Assembly: GCA_003165315.1 (NCBI GenBank)
Contig: PLSX01000265.1
Location: 786 to 38,681, forward strand
Reading direction: 5' to 3'
Length of the DNA stretch: 37,896 nt
DNA from: Acidobacteriota bacterium
GTDB lineage: Bacteria; Acidobacteriota; Terriglobia; UBA7540
Below, in pieces: positions 16,539 to 23,487 of this stretch (position 1 is its first letter; every line of letters begins with the position of its first letter). The position numbers and the translations under genes are program-made. The notes beneath the pieces were generated by a model. That model was not told where the DNA came from and did not search any database. It worked only from the letters and a program-made list of their open reading frames with translations.

Positions 16539-17576
16539 TTGATGACTCAGAACACTAGCGTCAATCGTTTCGACACAAGATGCAACACGCGTTTCTTCGG
16601 GCCGCCGGCAAGTGCATCCGGGCGGCGGGAGAAGCTCACGCTAAATTCCCTCAAACTGACATTCGTATTCGTTGCGCTGCTCGCGGGCTTTGCCGTTGCC
16701 TCAGATCAAACCCAAACTTCCGGCTCCCCGGACCGCGCAGACCTTGTGAGTGCGGTCAGAACCCTGGAAAAGAAGCTCGGCTTTCGCCGCACAAAGAACT
16801 TCGACAAAGAATCCGCAGAGTCCGCCGTCGCTTATCGGTGCTACTACACCGGGAAGCTGGAACTGCCGGATTCCTATAGCGGGCTGCAACTGGTGGCGGG
16901 GACGAAAGACGGGTGTACGGTCAATACGCAAAAGTACGACGTGTTCTTTTACCCCATGGACGCTAACGCCAGCGGCAAGACGCCTCTCTCCGCAACGTTG
17001 GCGCATGAATCGACGGAACGTTTTCTGGTTGTCGTTCCACACGAGGACTTCCATGCCAACAAGGAGTTGCGCAAACTGCCGGAAACCTGGGGAGAAGCTT
17101 CAGCAACTCTAATTGGGTTTCTCACCGCCACGGAGGTGGCGCGGCAACAGTTTGGGGAGAAATCGGAGGTCTACCAAAATCTGTTGCGAGAACCGGAGCT
17201 GTTCGTCCGCAAAGCTGAAATCGTAAATCGCTATTACGCCCAATTGAGCCAGTTATACGCGGCAGCACACGCCGGTAAAGTATCCGAACATGACGCGTTG
17301 GAGCAAAAACAGCAGACTTTCGAGCAGCTTCACCAGGCGTGCACAGCCATCACTCCCGCCCCAAAATCATTCAACCGTTGCCCAGCCGCCAACAACAATG
17401 CTGGACTGGCCTTCGATGAAACCTACACGAAGTATTACCCCCTGATGTATCAGATTTATCTGGCGAAAGACAGGAAACTCAGACCAACACTCGATGCACT
17501 GGAAAACGCATTGAATACCAAGTCCGAAACGGATGCGGCGCAGAACCTCAAAAGAGCAGTGGCGAGTGACAGGTAA
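16539..17576 (+). CDS. Putative secreted zinc metalloprotease with an HEDFH motif
   Basis: This 345-residue protein has a basic N-terminus and hydrophobic segment LKLTFVFVALLAGFAVAS at about 38-55, so it is probably exported or anchored. It carries HEDFH at residues 168-172, matching the HExxH zinc-binding motif, and a conserved-looking glutamate at E186 in TWGEASATLIGF, 14 residues after the second histidine, a gluzincin-like arrangement. The context FLVVVPHEDFH resembles the predicted aminopeptidase family PF10023, but the match is by eye. The C-terminal half (200-345) is helical. It may be a gluzincin-type peptidase; the activity is inferred. The ATG at 16539 has only a weak ribosome site, and a shorter start near the hydrophobic segment is possible. 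Not obviously in an operon. Confidence 0.65.
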   Translation: MMTQNTSVNRFDTRCNTRFFGPPASASGRREKLTLNSLKLTFVFVALLAGFAVASDQTQTSGSPDRADLVSAVRTLEKKLGFRRTKNFDKESAESAVAYRCYYTGKLELPDSYSGLQLVAGTKDGCTVNTQKYDVFFYPMDANASGKTPLSATLAHESTERFLVVVPHEDFHANKELRKLPETWGEASATLIGFLTATEVARQQFGEKSEVYQNLLREPELFVRKAEIVNRYYAQLSQLYAAAHAGKVSEHDALEQKQQTFEQLHQACTAITPAPKSFNRCPAANNNAGLAFDETYTKYYPLMYQIYLAKDRKLRPTLDALENALNTKSETDAAQNLKRAVASDR

Positions 17577-17680
17577 AGAGCAAATGGCGCATTCGGCAAT
17601 ATTGCTTGTTGGCCGCTACCATGATTCCCGGAATGAAGGATTTTTCTGCACCAGATTCTTCTTCATGCCCGGGCCCGATT

Positions 17681-17758
17681 CTGCCGATAGCCCCGCATAA
17701 AAGGGGGGCCTGAAGATTTTATTTTCGGAGTACACGGCTACGCTGGGGTTATCGGCAG
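17681..17758 (+). ncRNA. Candidate structured RNA element
   Basis: A 14-base arm, CTGCCGATAGCCCC (17681-17694), pairs with GGGGTTATCGGCAG (17745-17758), the only non-Watson-Crick position being a G-U wobble when read as plus-strand RNA. The 50-base apical region has a G-rich run (GGGGGGCC), an AT-rich bulge and GGCTACG. It is not a simple terminator, since the loop is long and no T tract follows. It lies about 105 bp after the metalloprotease-like gene and about 80 bp before the promoter at 17839. I could not fit it to a known riboswitch class. Confidence 0.4.
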
Positions 17759-17838
17759 TTGGAGGGTAAGGGTTGAGCCAGATCTATAAACACTTTGAGG
17801 TTGCAAACATTGAACATCAGACCTGTGCCATAAGGTGC

Positions 17839-17867
17839 TTGACAGGCCTTTATGTTATATATACTAT
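17839..17867 (+). promoter_or_regulatory. Sigma-70-type promoter with operator-like dyad
   Basis: A consensus -35 box TTGACA (17839-17844) is followed after 17 bases by TACTAT (17862-17867), four of six matches to -10. Directly overlapping its end is the palindrome TACTTAAAGTA (17867-17877), a plausible operator for the XRE regulator encoded downstream. A perfect TATAAT also occurs at 17897-17902, without a clear -35. The stretch 17850-17905 is much more AT-rich than the rest of the window. Confidence 0.6.
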
Positions 17868-17929
17868 ACTTAAAGTAGTTTATAAATTACATAAAGTATA
17901 ATGTGAATTACATAGAAAGGAGCAATTCA

Positions 17930-18331
17930 ATGACAGAACAAGAGAGACAGGCTTGGTTTATGCTCGGCGTTTTTATCGTGACATTGACCGCATATATCGC
18001 CTTCATCTTGACGATCAGATTCGATCTTTCCGCGATGGCAGTATTCGCCCTCGCGGGAATTGCGGGTATTAGAATCTCGAAGCATCGTCGGGGTGAAATT
18101 ACATATGACGAGCGAGACCGCCAAATTGAAAGACAGGCGCTGCTCTCGAGCATGCGCGCCTTCTTCGTTTTGATAGTGCTTCTCCCCTTGGCGGTTGGAG
18201 TCGCCTGCGGATGGAACGCTCCAGTACGTCTTTGGGTGGTGGTGCAAGCGATTTGGGCTATTTCGCTGGCAATTTGCGGACTCAAGGCCCTTCTCACCAT
18301 CATGCTTTACCACAGGAGGAGCAATGCCTGA
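17930..18331 (+). CDS. Small membrane protein (DUF2178-like) paired with an XRE regulator
   Basis: This is a 133-residue membrane protein with four hydrophobic segments: [53 protein letters not shown] and [20 protein letters not shown]. Between the second and third is a charged loop, [20 protein letters not shown], resembling the cytoplasmic DERD-type loop of DUF2178 proteins found beside small HTH regulators. The start is the ATG at 17930, with AAGGAG seven bases before it; the ATG at 17903 lies upstream of that ribosome site and overlaps a TATAAT. Its stop overlaps the regulator start by eight bases, so the two are translationally coupled. Such pairs are often self-regulating; what they sense is unknown. 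Confidence 0.75.
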   Translation: MTEQERQAWFMLGVFIVTLTAYIAFILTIRFDLSAMAVFALAGIAGIRISKHRRGEITYDERDRQIERQALLSSMRAFFVLIVLLPLAVGVACGWNAPVRLWVVVQAIWAISLAICGLKALLTIMLYHRRSNA

Positions 18332-18554
18332 GAGGTCAGCGATCAAGAATCACATCCGGCGGCTGCGGTTCGAGCATGGGGAACTAACTCAGGAACAGTT
18401 GGCGAAGCAAGCGGGTGTAACGCGTCATACAATCATGGCGCTGGAAGCGAACAAGTACGTGCCCTCATTGCTGCTGGCGTTTCGCATCGCCAAAGCGTTT
18501 GGAGTACATCTGGAAGATGTATTTGAATTCAGCGGTGGGCTGGATGTGAATTAG
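18324..18554 (+). CDS. XRE/Cro-CI family HTH regulator
   Basis: This is a 76-residue DNA-binding protein consisting of little more than one helix-turn-helix domain of the small YozG-like XRE type. It reads [35 protein letters not shown] across residues 9-43, with the recognition helix at [10 protein letters not shown], then [28 protein letters not shown] is six bases before the ATG. The start lies inside the end of the membrane-protein gene. It probably represses its own operon through the dyad near 17867-17877. The longer in-frame extension back to 18195 is excluded because it overlaps the membrane-protein gene and lacks a ribosome site. Confidence 0.9.
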   Translation: MPERSAIKNHIRRLRFEHGELTQEQLAKQAGVTRHTIMALEANKYVPSLLLAFRIAKAFGVHLEDVFEFSGGLDVN

Positions 18555-18624
18555 TTCAAAGACATCGGCTTTACCATTGAGCTTTTGCGTTTTGATGCTT
18601 GACACCGATCTACGACCCTTTTTC

Positions 18625-19788
18625 TCAACCTATCGCTCGGCGCAGAATTTCCTCGAGTTCTTCGGGCGTGAGCACCAGGGGATTGCCTTTCATGCTGCTG
18701 GCTTTTGCCGCTTCTGCGATGAGTGTTGGCACGTCGTGATCTGCGATGCCGTAAGCTCTGAGGGGATGGATTTCCAGCTGCGAGCAAATTCCCCGCAACC
18801 AGGCAATTCCATCCTCGGCGGCGGCGTCGGGCCGGCAGGTCAGCATTCGGGCCACTTCCTGATAGCGGCCGAGGGCAGTGCTTTCAGGCGCGCGGGCACG
18901 GAGGGCGCGCAAATTGATTTCCATGCCATAGGGGAGAATGGCGGCACAAACCGCTCCATGCGGTGCATCGAACATACCCCCGAAGGGAGCAGCGAATCCG
19001 TGGATGACGCCCAACCCCGCGTTGGCGAGCGCCAATCCGCTGAATAGCGCCGCGAGCGACATATCACTTCGCGCCGCTGCATCATCCCCATGGTGAAACG
19101 CCTGCCGTAGCGAAAGGGCGACAAGCGGAACTCCCTGCACGCAGAATCCGTCGGTTACGGGGTTCGAGCGGATGGAAACGTAGGCCTCAACCAACTGCGT
19201 CAGCGCGTCGAGCCCCGTTTGCGCCGTGATTGACGGCGGAAGGTTTAAAGTCAATTCCGGGTCCACTACGGCCAAGCGCGGCAATAGGAACGGGCTGCGC
19301 AGGCTTGCCTTAACTTTGCGAGCGGGTGCGCCCAAAACGGCATTGCGAGTGACCTCTGACCCGGTTCCCGCCGTGGTCGGAACGGCAATGAACGGCGCGG
19401 CAGGATTCTGAAGAGGTTGACCTTTGCCGACAACCTCCAAATAATTCAAGACCTCGCCGGAATTGGTAAGAAGACCGGCAATGGCTTTCCCCGCGTCAAT
19501 AACGCTGCCTCCGCCGATGGCAATCACCACTTCGCACTTGTCTGCCCGCGCCTGCTGCAAGCCTTGGGCAATCAAATCCACCGTGGGTTCGCCCTCGACG
19601 GCAAAGGTGGAGCAATGGGCGCCCGAGCCCTCGATCTCCCCGTGTAAATTGTTCCAGCGCTCCGGGGAGTGGCCGGTCACCAGCAACACGCGGCTTCCCC
19701 ATTGCCTGGCAGCCGGAGCTACCTGCTGGACTGTGCCTGCGCCGAAAATGATTCGTGTTGCTGTAGCGAATTCGAATGACATAGACAT
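18625..19788 (-). CDS. Iron-containing (group III) alcohol dehydrogenase / maleylacetate reductase-like
   Basis: This 387-residue enzyme belongs to the iron-activated alcohol dehydrogenase family (PF00465). Nucleotide-binding blocks are VVIAIGGGSVIDAGKAI near residues 87-103 and PTTAGTGSEVT further on. The metal ligands are in GLDALTQLVEAY (Asp and nearby residues) and in VIHGFAAPFGGMFDAPHGAVCA (histidines). It should carry out NAD(P)H-linked interconversion of an aldehyde or ketone and an alcohol, or maleylacetate reduction; the substrate is not readable. Start ATGs at 19788 and 19782 are equivalent, and an upstream start at 19860 would run through repeat sequence. The next gene upstream on the strand is an ABM monooxygenase 132 bp away, a plausible partner in a small catabolic or detoxification operon. 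Confidence 0.9.
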   Translation of the reverse strand: MSMSFEFATATRIIFGAGTVQQVAPAARQWGSRVLLVTGHSPERWNNLHGEIEGSGAHCSTFAVEGEPTVDLIAQGLQQARADKCEVVIAIGGGSVIDAGKAIAGLLTNSGEVLNYLEVVGKGQPLQNPAAPFIAVPTTAGTGSEVTRNAVLGAPARKVKASLRSPFLLPRLAVVDPELTLNLPPSITAQTGLDALTQLVEAYVSIRSNPVTDGFCVQGVPLVALSLRQAFHHGDDAAARSDMSLAALFSGLALANAGLGVIHGFAAPFGGMFDAPHGAVCAAILPYGMEINLRALRARAPESTALGRYQEVARMLTCRPDAAAEDGIAWLRGICSQLEIHPLRAYGIADHDVPTLIAEAAKASSMKGNPLVLTPEELEEILRRAIG

Positions 19789-19793
19789 AGGAG

Positions 19794-19821
19794 GTGTCAG
19801 GTGCCAGGGATCAGATGTCAG
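19794..19821. repeat. Short heptanucleotide-phased repeat (four units)
   Basis: Four successive 7-base units end in CAG: GTGTCAG, GTGCCAG, GGATCAG, ATGTCAG. They fill part of the gap upstream of the alcohol dehydrogenase start. The period equals that of the long repeat at 20873-21232, but the consensus differs. Confidence 0.6.
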
Positions 19822-19920
19822 GGAATCTGACGCACGGAGAAGGCAATCTGATCTCTTCACCTGAACCTGAAACTTTCTTACTATCTGTGAACTCTGGGTA
19901 ATCTGCTGATGCTCAGCCCC

Positions 19921-20226
19921 TTACCAGCTCTCGTCTTCCGGGGACACGTTTAAATACTTCACACTGGAACGAGGTTCGGCCATCAGGGACTCCATGCGGT
20001 CGCGCCAAGTGGCGTAATGTGCGGTGGCCTTGTGCGCCGCCGTGGCCTCTACGCTCCGATAGGCTTCCACCAGAACGAATCGCGTAGGATCATCCAACTG
20101 CTGCACCACATCGAAGCGCGAAATACCCGGTTCAAGTCGGCTTTTCCCGGCGTTTTCCGTCGTTGCCTGTTTAAAGGCCTCGATGCAGTCGGGCTTTACC
20201 TTGATGTGAACATGAACAACCAGCAT
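19921..20226 (-). CDS. ABM-domain putative quinol monooxygenase
   Basis: This is a 101-residue single-domain protein of the antibiotic biosynthesis monooxygenase fold (PF03992, YgiN/LsrG-like). It shows the typical LVVHVHIKVKPDCIEAF start, ENAGKSRLEPGISRFDVV, FVLVEAYRSVEA and the closing AHKATAHYATW helix. These dimeric ferredoxin-like proteins oxidise quinols or other small aromatic or ketone compounds without a bound cofactor, or isomerise small metabolites. GGGGGAT lies just before the ATG at 20226. It is upstream of the iron-type alcohol dehydrogenase on the same strand, so the two may act on the same metabolite. The exact substrate is unknown. Confidence 0.88.
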   Translation of the reverse strand: MLVVHVHIKVKPDCIEAFKQATTENAGKSRLEPGISRFDVVQQLDDPTRFVLVEAYRSVEATAAHKATAHYATWRDRMESLMAEPRSSVKYLNVSPEDESW

Positions 20227-20339
20227 GATTTATCCCCCGTTGTTAATTGCGAAGTTGCAAAGTTTTAATTGACTCTTGCCATTTGCCTTCCGATTCTGCT
20301 CCGGCGGATTGGCCGGCGTACCAGCAACCTTCTGTTCCA

Positions 20340-20867
20340 TCAGCGATAACCCAATCCGAAGGTCTCCACCAATCGCCAATTTTCCACCGCCCCTTCAGTA
20401 TGGTAGAGATGAAGGCTTGGCGCCTCGAACTGGATGTCGAACTGAAAACCTAATTCCACCATTATGTACTTTTTCACGTCGAGGGAGAAATTTCCGTAGA
20501 GGAGACTCAGGTGGGGCATGAAGTCAGGGTCAGGGGTACGACCAAATGTCCAGCAAACTGCCCGGTGAGCATCCCTCAATGGTTCCATCGGCTCGGCATG
20601 GACAAAGACGCAGCGAAAGTACTCGTCGCGATGGTCAATCTTTTCCAAGTGGATCGTAAACGGCATTAGGTCAGCGGCAACCAGGGAGGAGCGGCGGACC
20701 ATCTCGTCGCGCTCACCCATGCAGCTCCCCAGCAAGGTTACGTGCGGAGGGAATTCCGGCACCTCAAATCGTGCACTGAGCCGCTTTAGGATCAGCGTAA
20801 GGCGATCACGCACCTCCCCTTCCGGCATGAGCCACAAGGAATATTTTTGCCCGGCAGGAGCGGTCAT
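20340..20867 (-). CDS. 2H phosphoesterase, cyclic phosphodiesterase-like
   Basis: This is a 175-residue protein of the 2H phosphoesterase superfamily, with the two histidine motifs HVT at 42-44 (PPHVTLLG) and HLS at 119-121 (PHLSLLYG). The N-terminal YSLWLMPEGEV and the overall spacing are closest to the plant/fungal-type cyclic nucleotide phosphodiesterase subfamily (CPDase), which opens ADP-ribose cyclic phosphate or 2',3'-cyclic nucleotides. No signal peptide is present, so it is cytoplasmic. A possible role in RNA end processing or cyclic-nucleotide turnover is inferred. No RNA ligase gene is nearby. The long heptad repeat block begins six bases upstream of its start, so its promoter must lie within or beyond that repeat. 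Confidence 0.85.
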   Translation of the reverse strand: MTAPAGQKYSLWLMPEGEVRDRLTLILKRLSARFEVPEFPPHVTLLGSCMGERDEMVRRSSLVAADLMPFTIHLEKIDHRDEYFRCVFVHAEPMEPLRDAHRAVCWTFGRTPDPDFMPHLSLLYGNFSLDVKKYIMVELGFQFDIQFEAPSLHLYHTEGAVENWRLVETFGLGYR

Positions 20868-20872
20868 AACAA

Positions 20873-21232
20873 TTAAAGGATGAAGGGTGAAGGCTGAAGA
20901 GTGAATGATGAAGACGGAAGGGCAAAGGAAAAGGTCAAGGGGTAAAGGGTGAAGTTTAAAGGGTAAAGGATGAAGGTTGGAAGCGAAGGGAAAATGGTAA
21001 ATGCTAAATTGTAAATGTTAAAACGAACTTCCCAAACCTGCGATTTACCCTTTACCCTTCGGCCTTTTACCTTAACCCCTCACACTTCGGCCTTCATTCT
21101 TCAGCCTACAGGCTTTTGCCTTGATCCTCCAGCCCTCGATGCCAACGCTAAACCCTTCACTCTTTAAACTTTTGCCTTTACCCTTTAGCCTTAGGCCTTT
21201 AGACTTTACCTTTTATACTTCAGCCTTCACCC
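20873..21232. repeat. Heptanucleotide-phased degenerate repeat, purine-rich and pyrimidine-rich halves
   Basis: The 376-bp gap between two minus-strand genes is almost wholly made of 7-base units. From 20873 to 21026 there are 22 units (154 bp) resembling TRAAGGN, with one 1-base phase slip near 20929. From 21044 to 21232 there are 27 units (189 bp) with consensus TTYANCC and no indel at all. The halves are complementary in sense, so the region is also a large imperfect inverted repeat with a 17-bp centre. It is not coding: the open frames crossing it differ in every phase and end in the flanking gene's shadow. It resembles in principle the short tandemly repeated heptamers (STRR) of filamentous cyanobacteria. 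Confidence 0.85.
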
Positions 21233-21243
21233 TTGGTTTTCGG

Positions 21244-22044
21244 TTATTGTCCCTCTTTCAGCTCGCGAATCCAGAGGTTGCGATACCGCACCGGGTGGTT
21301 GTGATCCTGCAACGCAAGCGGAAGCTTCTCCGGCGTCACCTGATAGGGTGGGCGTTGGTGATGTGCAGTGGGTCCGGTCAATTCCACGTGGTCTTGCACC
21401 AGGACGCCATTGTAGAAGACGGTGACGTTGGCTTTGCGCACCACCGCGCCGGTTGAGTCAAAGCGGGGGCCGTGGAAAACGATGTCGTAGGTCTGCCATA
21501 TCCCAGGCGGCCGGGCGGCATTCACCAGGGGAGGATGCTGGCCGTAAACAGCGGCAGCTTCGCCGTCGGCGTAGGTCACGTTGTTGTAGGAATCGAGGAC
21601 TTGGATTTCATAGAGTCCATGCAGAAAAACGCCGCTGTTGCCGCGATCCTGGTCGGTGCCGTGGGGTGGATTGGGCGTGGCGTATTCAACGTGCAATTGG
21701 CAATCGCCGTAGGCATCTTTGGTGCGGATGTAACCAGTGCCGGGCACGGTGGCAAAGTAGCCCTTGCCCACGGTCCATTTTGCCGGGCCGCCGTCTTTAA
21801 CGCTGACCCAGTTTGACAGATCCTTGCCGTTAAAGAGCACGATAGCGTCTGAAGGCGGTTCGCCCGGATGATCCTGCGTGCTGGCTGTTCCCGGTGCAAT
21901 GACGGGCGGCTCTGGCCGGCTGCGATCATTGGGCCCATATTTCAGTAAATCGTCCTGTGCCGCCACCTTTTGCAACGGCATCCCGAACGTCAAAAGCATG
22001 GCAAGCGCCATACTGCTTCCAACTAGCAAGAGTGCTTTGCGCAT
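21244..22044 (-). CDS. Secreted DUF1080 (3-keto-disaccharide hydrolase-like) protein
   Basis: This is a 266-residue exported protein with signal peptide 1-23 (LLVGSSMALAMLLTFGMP region). It contains the DUF1080 domain (PF06439), a concanavalin-like sandwich. Family blocks are IVLFNGKDLSNWVS near 68-82, AKWTVGKGYFATVPGTGYIRTKDAYGD, RGNSGVFLHGLYEIQVLDSYNN and IWQTYDIVFHGPRF, ending in LPLALQDHNHPVRYRNLWIREL. Members are abundant in soil Acidobacteriota and Planctomycetes and some hydrolyse 3-keto-glycosides; here the substrate is unknown. The start is the ATG at 22044, ten bases after GGGAG; the in-frame ATG at 22065 precedes this ribosome site. The RraA-like gene is 107 bp upstream on the same strand. 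Confidence 0.9.
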   Translation of the reverse strand: MRKALLLVGSSMALAMLLTFGMPLQKVAAQDDLLKYGPNDRSRPEPPVIAPGTASTQDHPGEPPSDAIVLFNGKDLSNWVSVKDGGPAKWTVGKGYFATVPGTGYIRTKDAYGDCQLHVEYATPNPPHGTDQDRGNSGVFLHGLYEIQVLDSYNNVTYADGEAAAVYGQHPPLVNAARPPGIWQTYDIVFHGPRFDSTGAVVRKANVTVFYNGVLVQDHVELTGPTAHHQRPPYQVTPEKLPLALQDHNHPVRYRNLWIRELKEGQ

Positions 22045-22151
22045 TTCTTTTCTCCCTTCGATCAAAAAATTTCGTCCCCATTGGATATCTGGCGAAACCT
22101 TCGGGCGAAAACCAGGGTGGGGAATGCTGCTGATCCGCCGTGTACCGTGCC

Positions 22152-22841
22152 CTAAGATTGCAAGCGCTTAAAGAGCTCCGTAAGCCCCTCGACTGTAAAC
22201 TCGGCTGACTTGGAATAGTTGATGATCTGGCGTTCCATGGTTTCCACGGTCCGGACGCCTTCGGGAATGCGCGGGGCCAGGTCGATCGGAATATTTGTTA
22301 CTCCGTGCTTGTCCCCGTGGAGCAGGTCTCCGGGACGGACAGTAAGTCCACCGACGCGCACGGGCGTGCCCACTTCCACGATGCGGACGTACGCGTGCGA
22401 AACGGCAATATGACTAGCGAAAAAGTGGAATCCCAGCGGCTCAACCTCATCCAGATCGCGCACGGAGCCGTTGGTGACGCAGCCCACGCAGCCCATAGCC
22501 TTATGCATGTTGGCATTGACTTCCCCCCAGAGCGAACCGATGCCGGAGGGCTCATCGAGATCTTCCACCACAATCACCCGTGGCGCGGGCACCTTCATCA
22601 CATCCTTCCAGTGCTCGCTGGGGTAGATGATTGAGCTCTTCGCTCCCGGAGCGGCGGCCTGGATTTTGACGGTGACGGCATAACCCACCATCACGCCCAT
22701 GTTGGGAAATATGCAGCGGATTTCCGGGCGCATAAAGCCTTCATTGCGCGGGCGCACGTCAAAGACCTCAATGGCGTTCGAGACGGTGGGGGTATTGTAG
22801 GTGCGTAAAAGTTCAAGCAGTTTCGGATCAAGCGGTCCCAT
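22152..22841 (-). CDS. RraA-like / HMG-CHA aldolase family protein
   Basis: This is a 229-residue cytoplasmic protein of the RraA-like family (PF03737), which includes 4-hydroxy-4-methyl-2-oxoglutarate/4-carboxy-4-hydroxy-2-oxoadipate aldolases and the RNase E regulator RraA. The core motifs are GSLWGEVNANMHKAMGCVG and then VTNGSVRDLDE (the metal- and pyruvate-binding Gly/Arg-Asp of the aldolases), followed by RPGDLLHGDKHGVTNIP. Catalysis as an aldolase or decarboxylase on a 2-oxo acid is more likely than RNase regulation, because the metal-binding RD pair and the late GD...GV block are intact. AGGGAG lies eight bases before the ATG. The first ten codons and 82 bp upstream are duplicated at 32413-32523. 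Confidence 0.88.
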   Translation of the reverse strand: MGPLDPKLLELLRTYNTPTVSNAIEVFDVRPRNEGFMRPEIRCIFPNMGVMVGYAVTVKIQAAAPGAKSSIIYPSEHWKDVMKVPAPRVIVVEDLDEPSGIGSLWGEVNANMHKAMGCVGCVTNGSVRDLDEVEPLGFHFFASHIAVSHAYVRIVEVGTPVRVGGLTVRPGDLLHGDKHGVTNIPIDLAPRIPEGVRTVETMERQIINYSKSAEFTVEGLTELFKRLQS

Positions 22842-22923
22842 GATGATTTCTCCCTGAATATGAACAGAATCTTCCCGCCCGAGAGATTATCTTGGCGCTC
22901 AAGGAAAAACAACTGCAATCCTT
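22813..22923. repeat. 111-bp duplicated segment, copy A (5' end of the RraA-like gene)
   Basis: This segment matches 32413-32523 at 108 of 111 positions in the same orientation. It covers the first codons of the RraA-like gene, its ribosome site and most of its upstream region, which likely includes its promoter. The match ends abruptly on both sides. Confidence 0.92.
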
Positions 22924-22938
22924 GATGGTGACCTGAGG

Positions 22939-23487
22939 TCAGGTCCTTGGAGGATATTTGGAGAGTTTGCGCTGGAGGGAGCGCCGGTGCAGCCCAAGAA
23001 GCTTTGCGGCTTGAGAGACGTTGCCCCCGCAATCGGTTAAAACCCGTTGTATATGCTCCCATTCCACACGCGCCAGACTGGGGACCGCAGTGGGTGGTGG
23101 ATTTTCGCCAAGCGTGGAAAACCTCACGGCTTCGTAGGTGCTGAGAATCTGGTCCACATCGACAGGTTTGCTGAGGTAATAATCCGCCCCGCAGCGCACG
23201 GCCTCGAGCGCGGTGGCGATGCTTCCATATCCTGTCAGAATGATGATGGAAATGGTGGCATCGAGTTCCCGCAGGCTTTTCACCACGTCAAGACCCGATT
23301 CTCCGGGCATGCGCAAGTCCACGATTGCCAGGTCAGGTCCGGTTTCGCGCGCGCAGATCAGTGCTGCTTCGCCTGAGGCGGCGACATGAGCCTCCCACCC
23401 TCGCAGTTCGAAGGCGCGACGTAGCCGGTTGTGGAAGACCTCGTCGTCATCCACAATCAGTGCTGCGGGTTTATCCTTTTCCACCAT
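22939..23487 (-). CDS. regA: RegA/PrrA/ActR-type response regulator
   Basis: This is a 182-residue response regulator. The receiver domain has the acidic pair DDD at 13-15, phospho-acceptor D57 in IVDLRMPGESGLDV, T85 and K107 (LTGYGSIATALEAV and YLSKP). A proline-rich linker (129-136) leads to a Fis-type helix-turn-helix, VEWEHIQRVLTDCGGNVSQA then AKLLGLHRRSLQRKLSKYPP, which is the near-invariant RegA/PrrA/ActR DNA-binding domain. In proteobacteria RegA controls respiration, carbon and nitrogen fixation and other redox-balanced functions; here the targets are inferred below. The start is the ATG at 23487, overlapping the 3' end of the kinase gene by 17 bases, so the pair is one operon. The symbol reflects homology, not proof of the same regulon. 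Confidence 0.93.
   Translation of the reverse strand: MVEKDKPAALIVDDDEVFHNRLRRAFELRGWEAHVAASGEAALICARETGPDLAIVDLRMPGESGLDVVKSLRELDATISIIILTGYGSIATALEAVRCGADYYLSKPVDVDQILSTYEAVRFSTLGENPPPTAVPSLARVEWEHIQRVLTDCGGNVSQAAKLLGLHRRSLQRKLSKYPPRT

Noticed and set aside
17681-17758. A c-di-GMP-I (GEMM) riboswitch
   Set aside because: The 3' part (GGCTACGCTGGGGTTATCGG) is loosely like GEMM, but the 5' part lacks the conserved GCAAACC and ACGCAAAGC segments.
20873-21232. A CRISPR array or a coding repeat protein
   Set aside because: Units are 7 bases with no spacers, and no reading frame is shared by the tract; the period is not a multiple of repeat-plus-spacer length.
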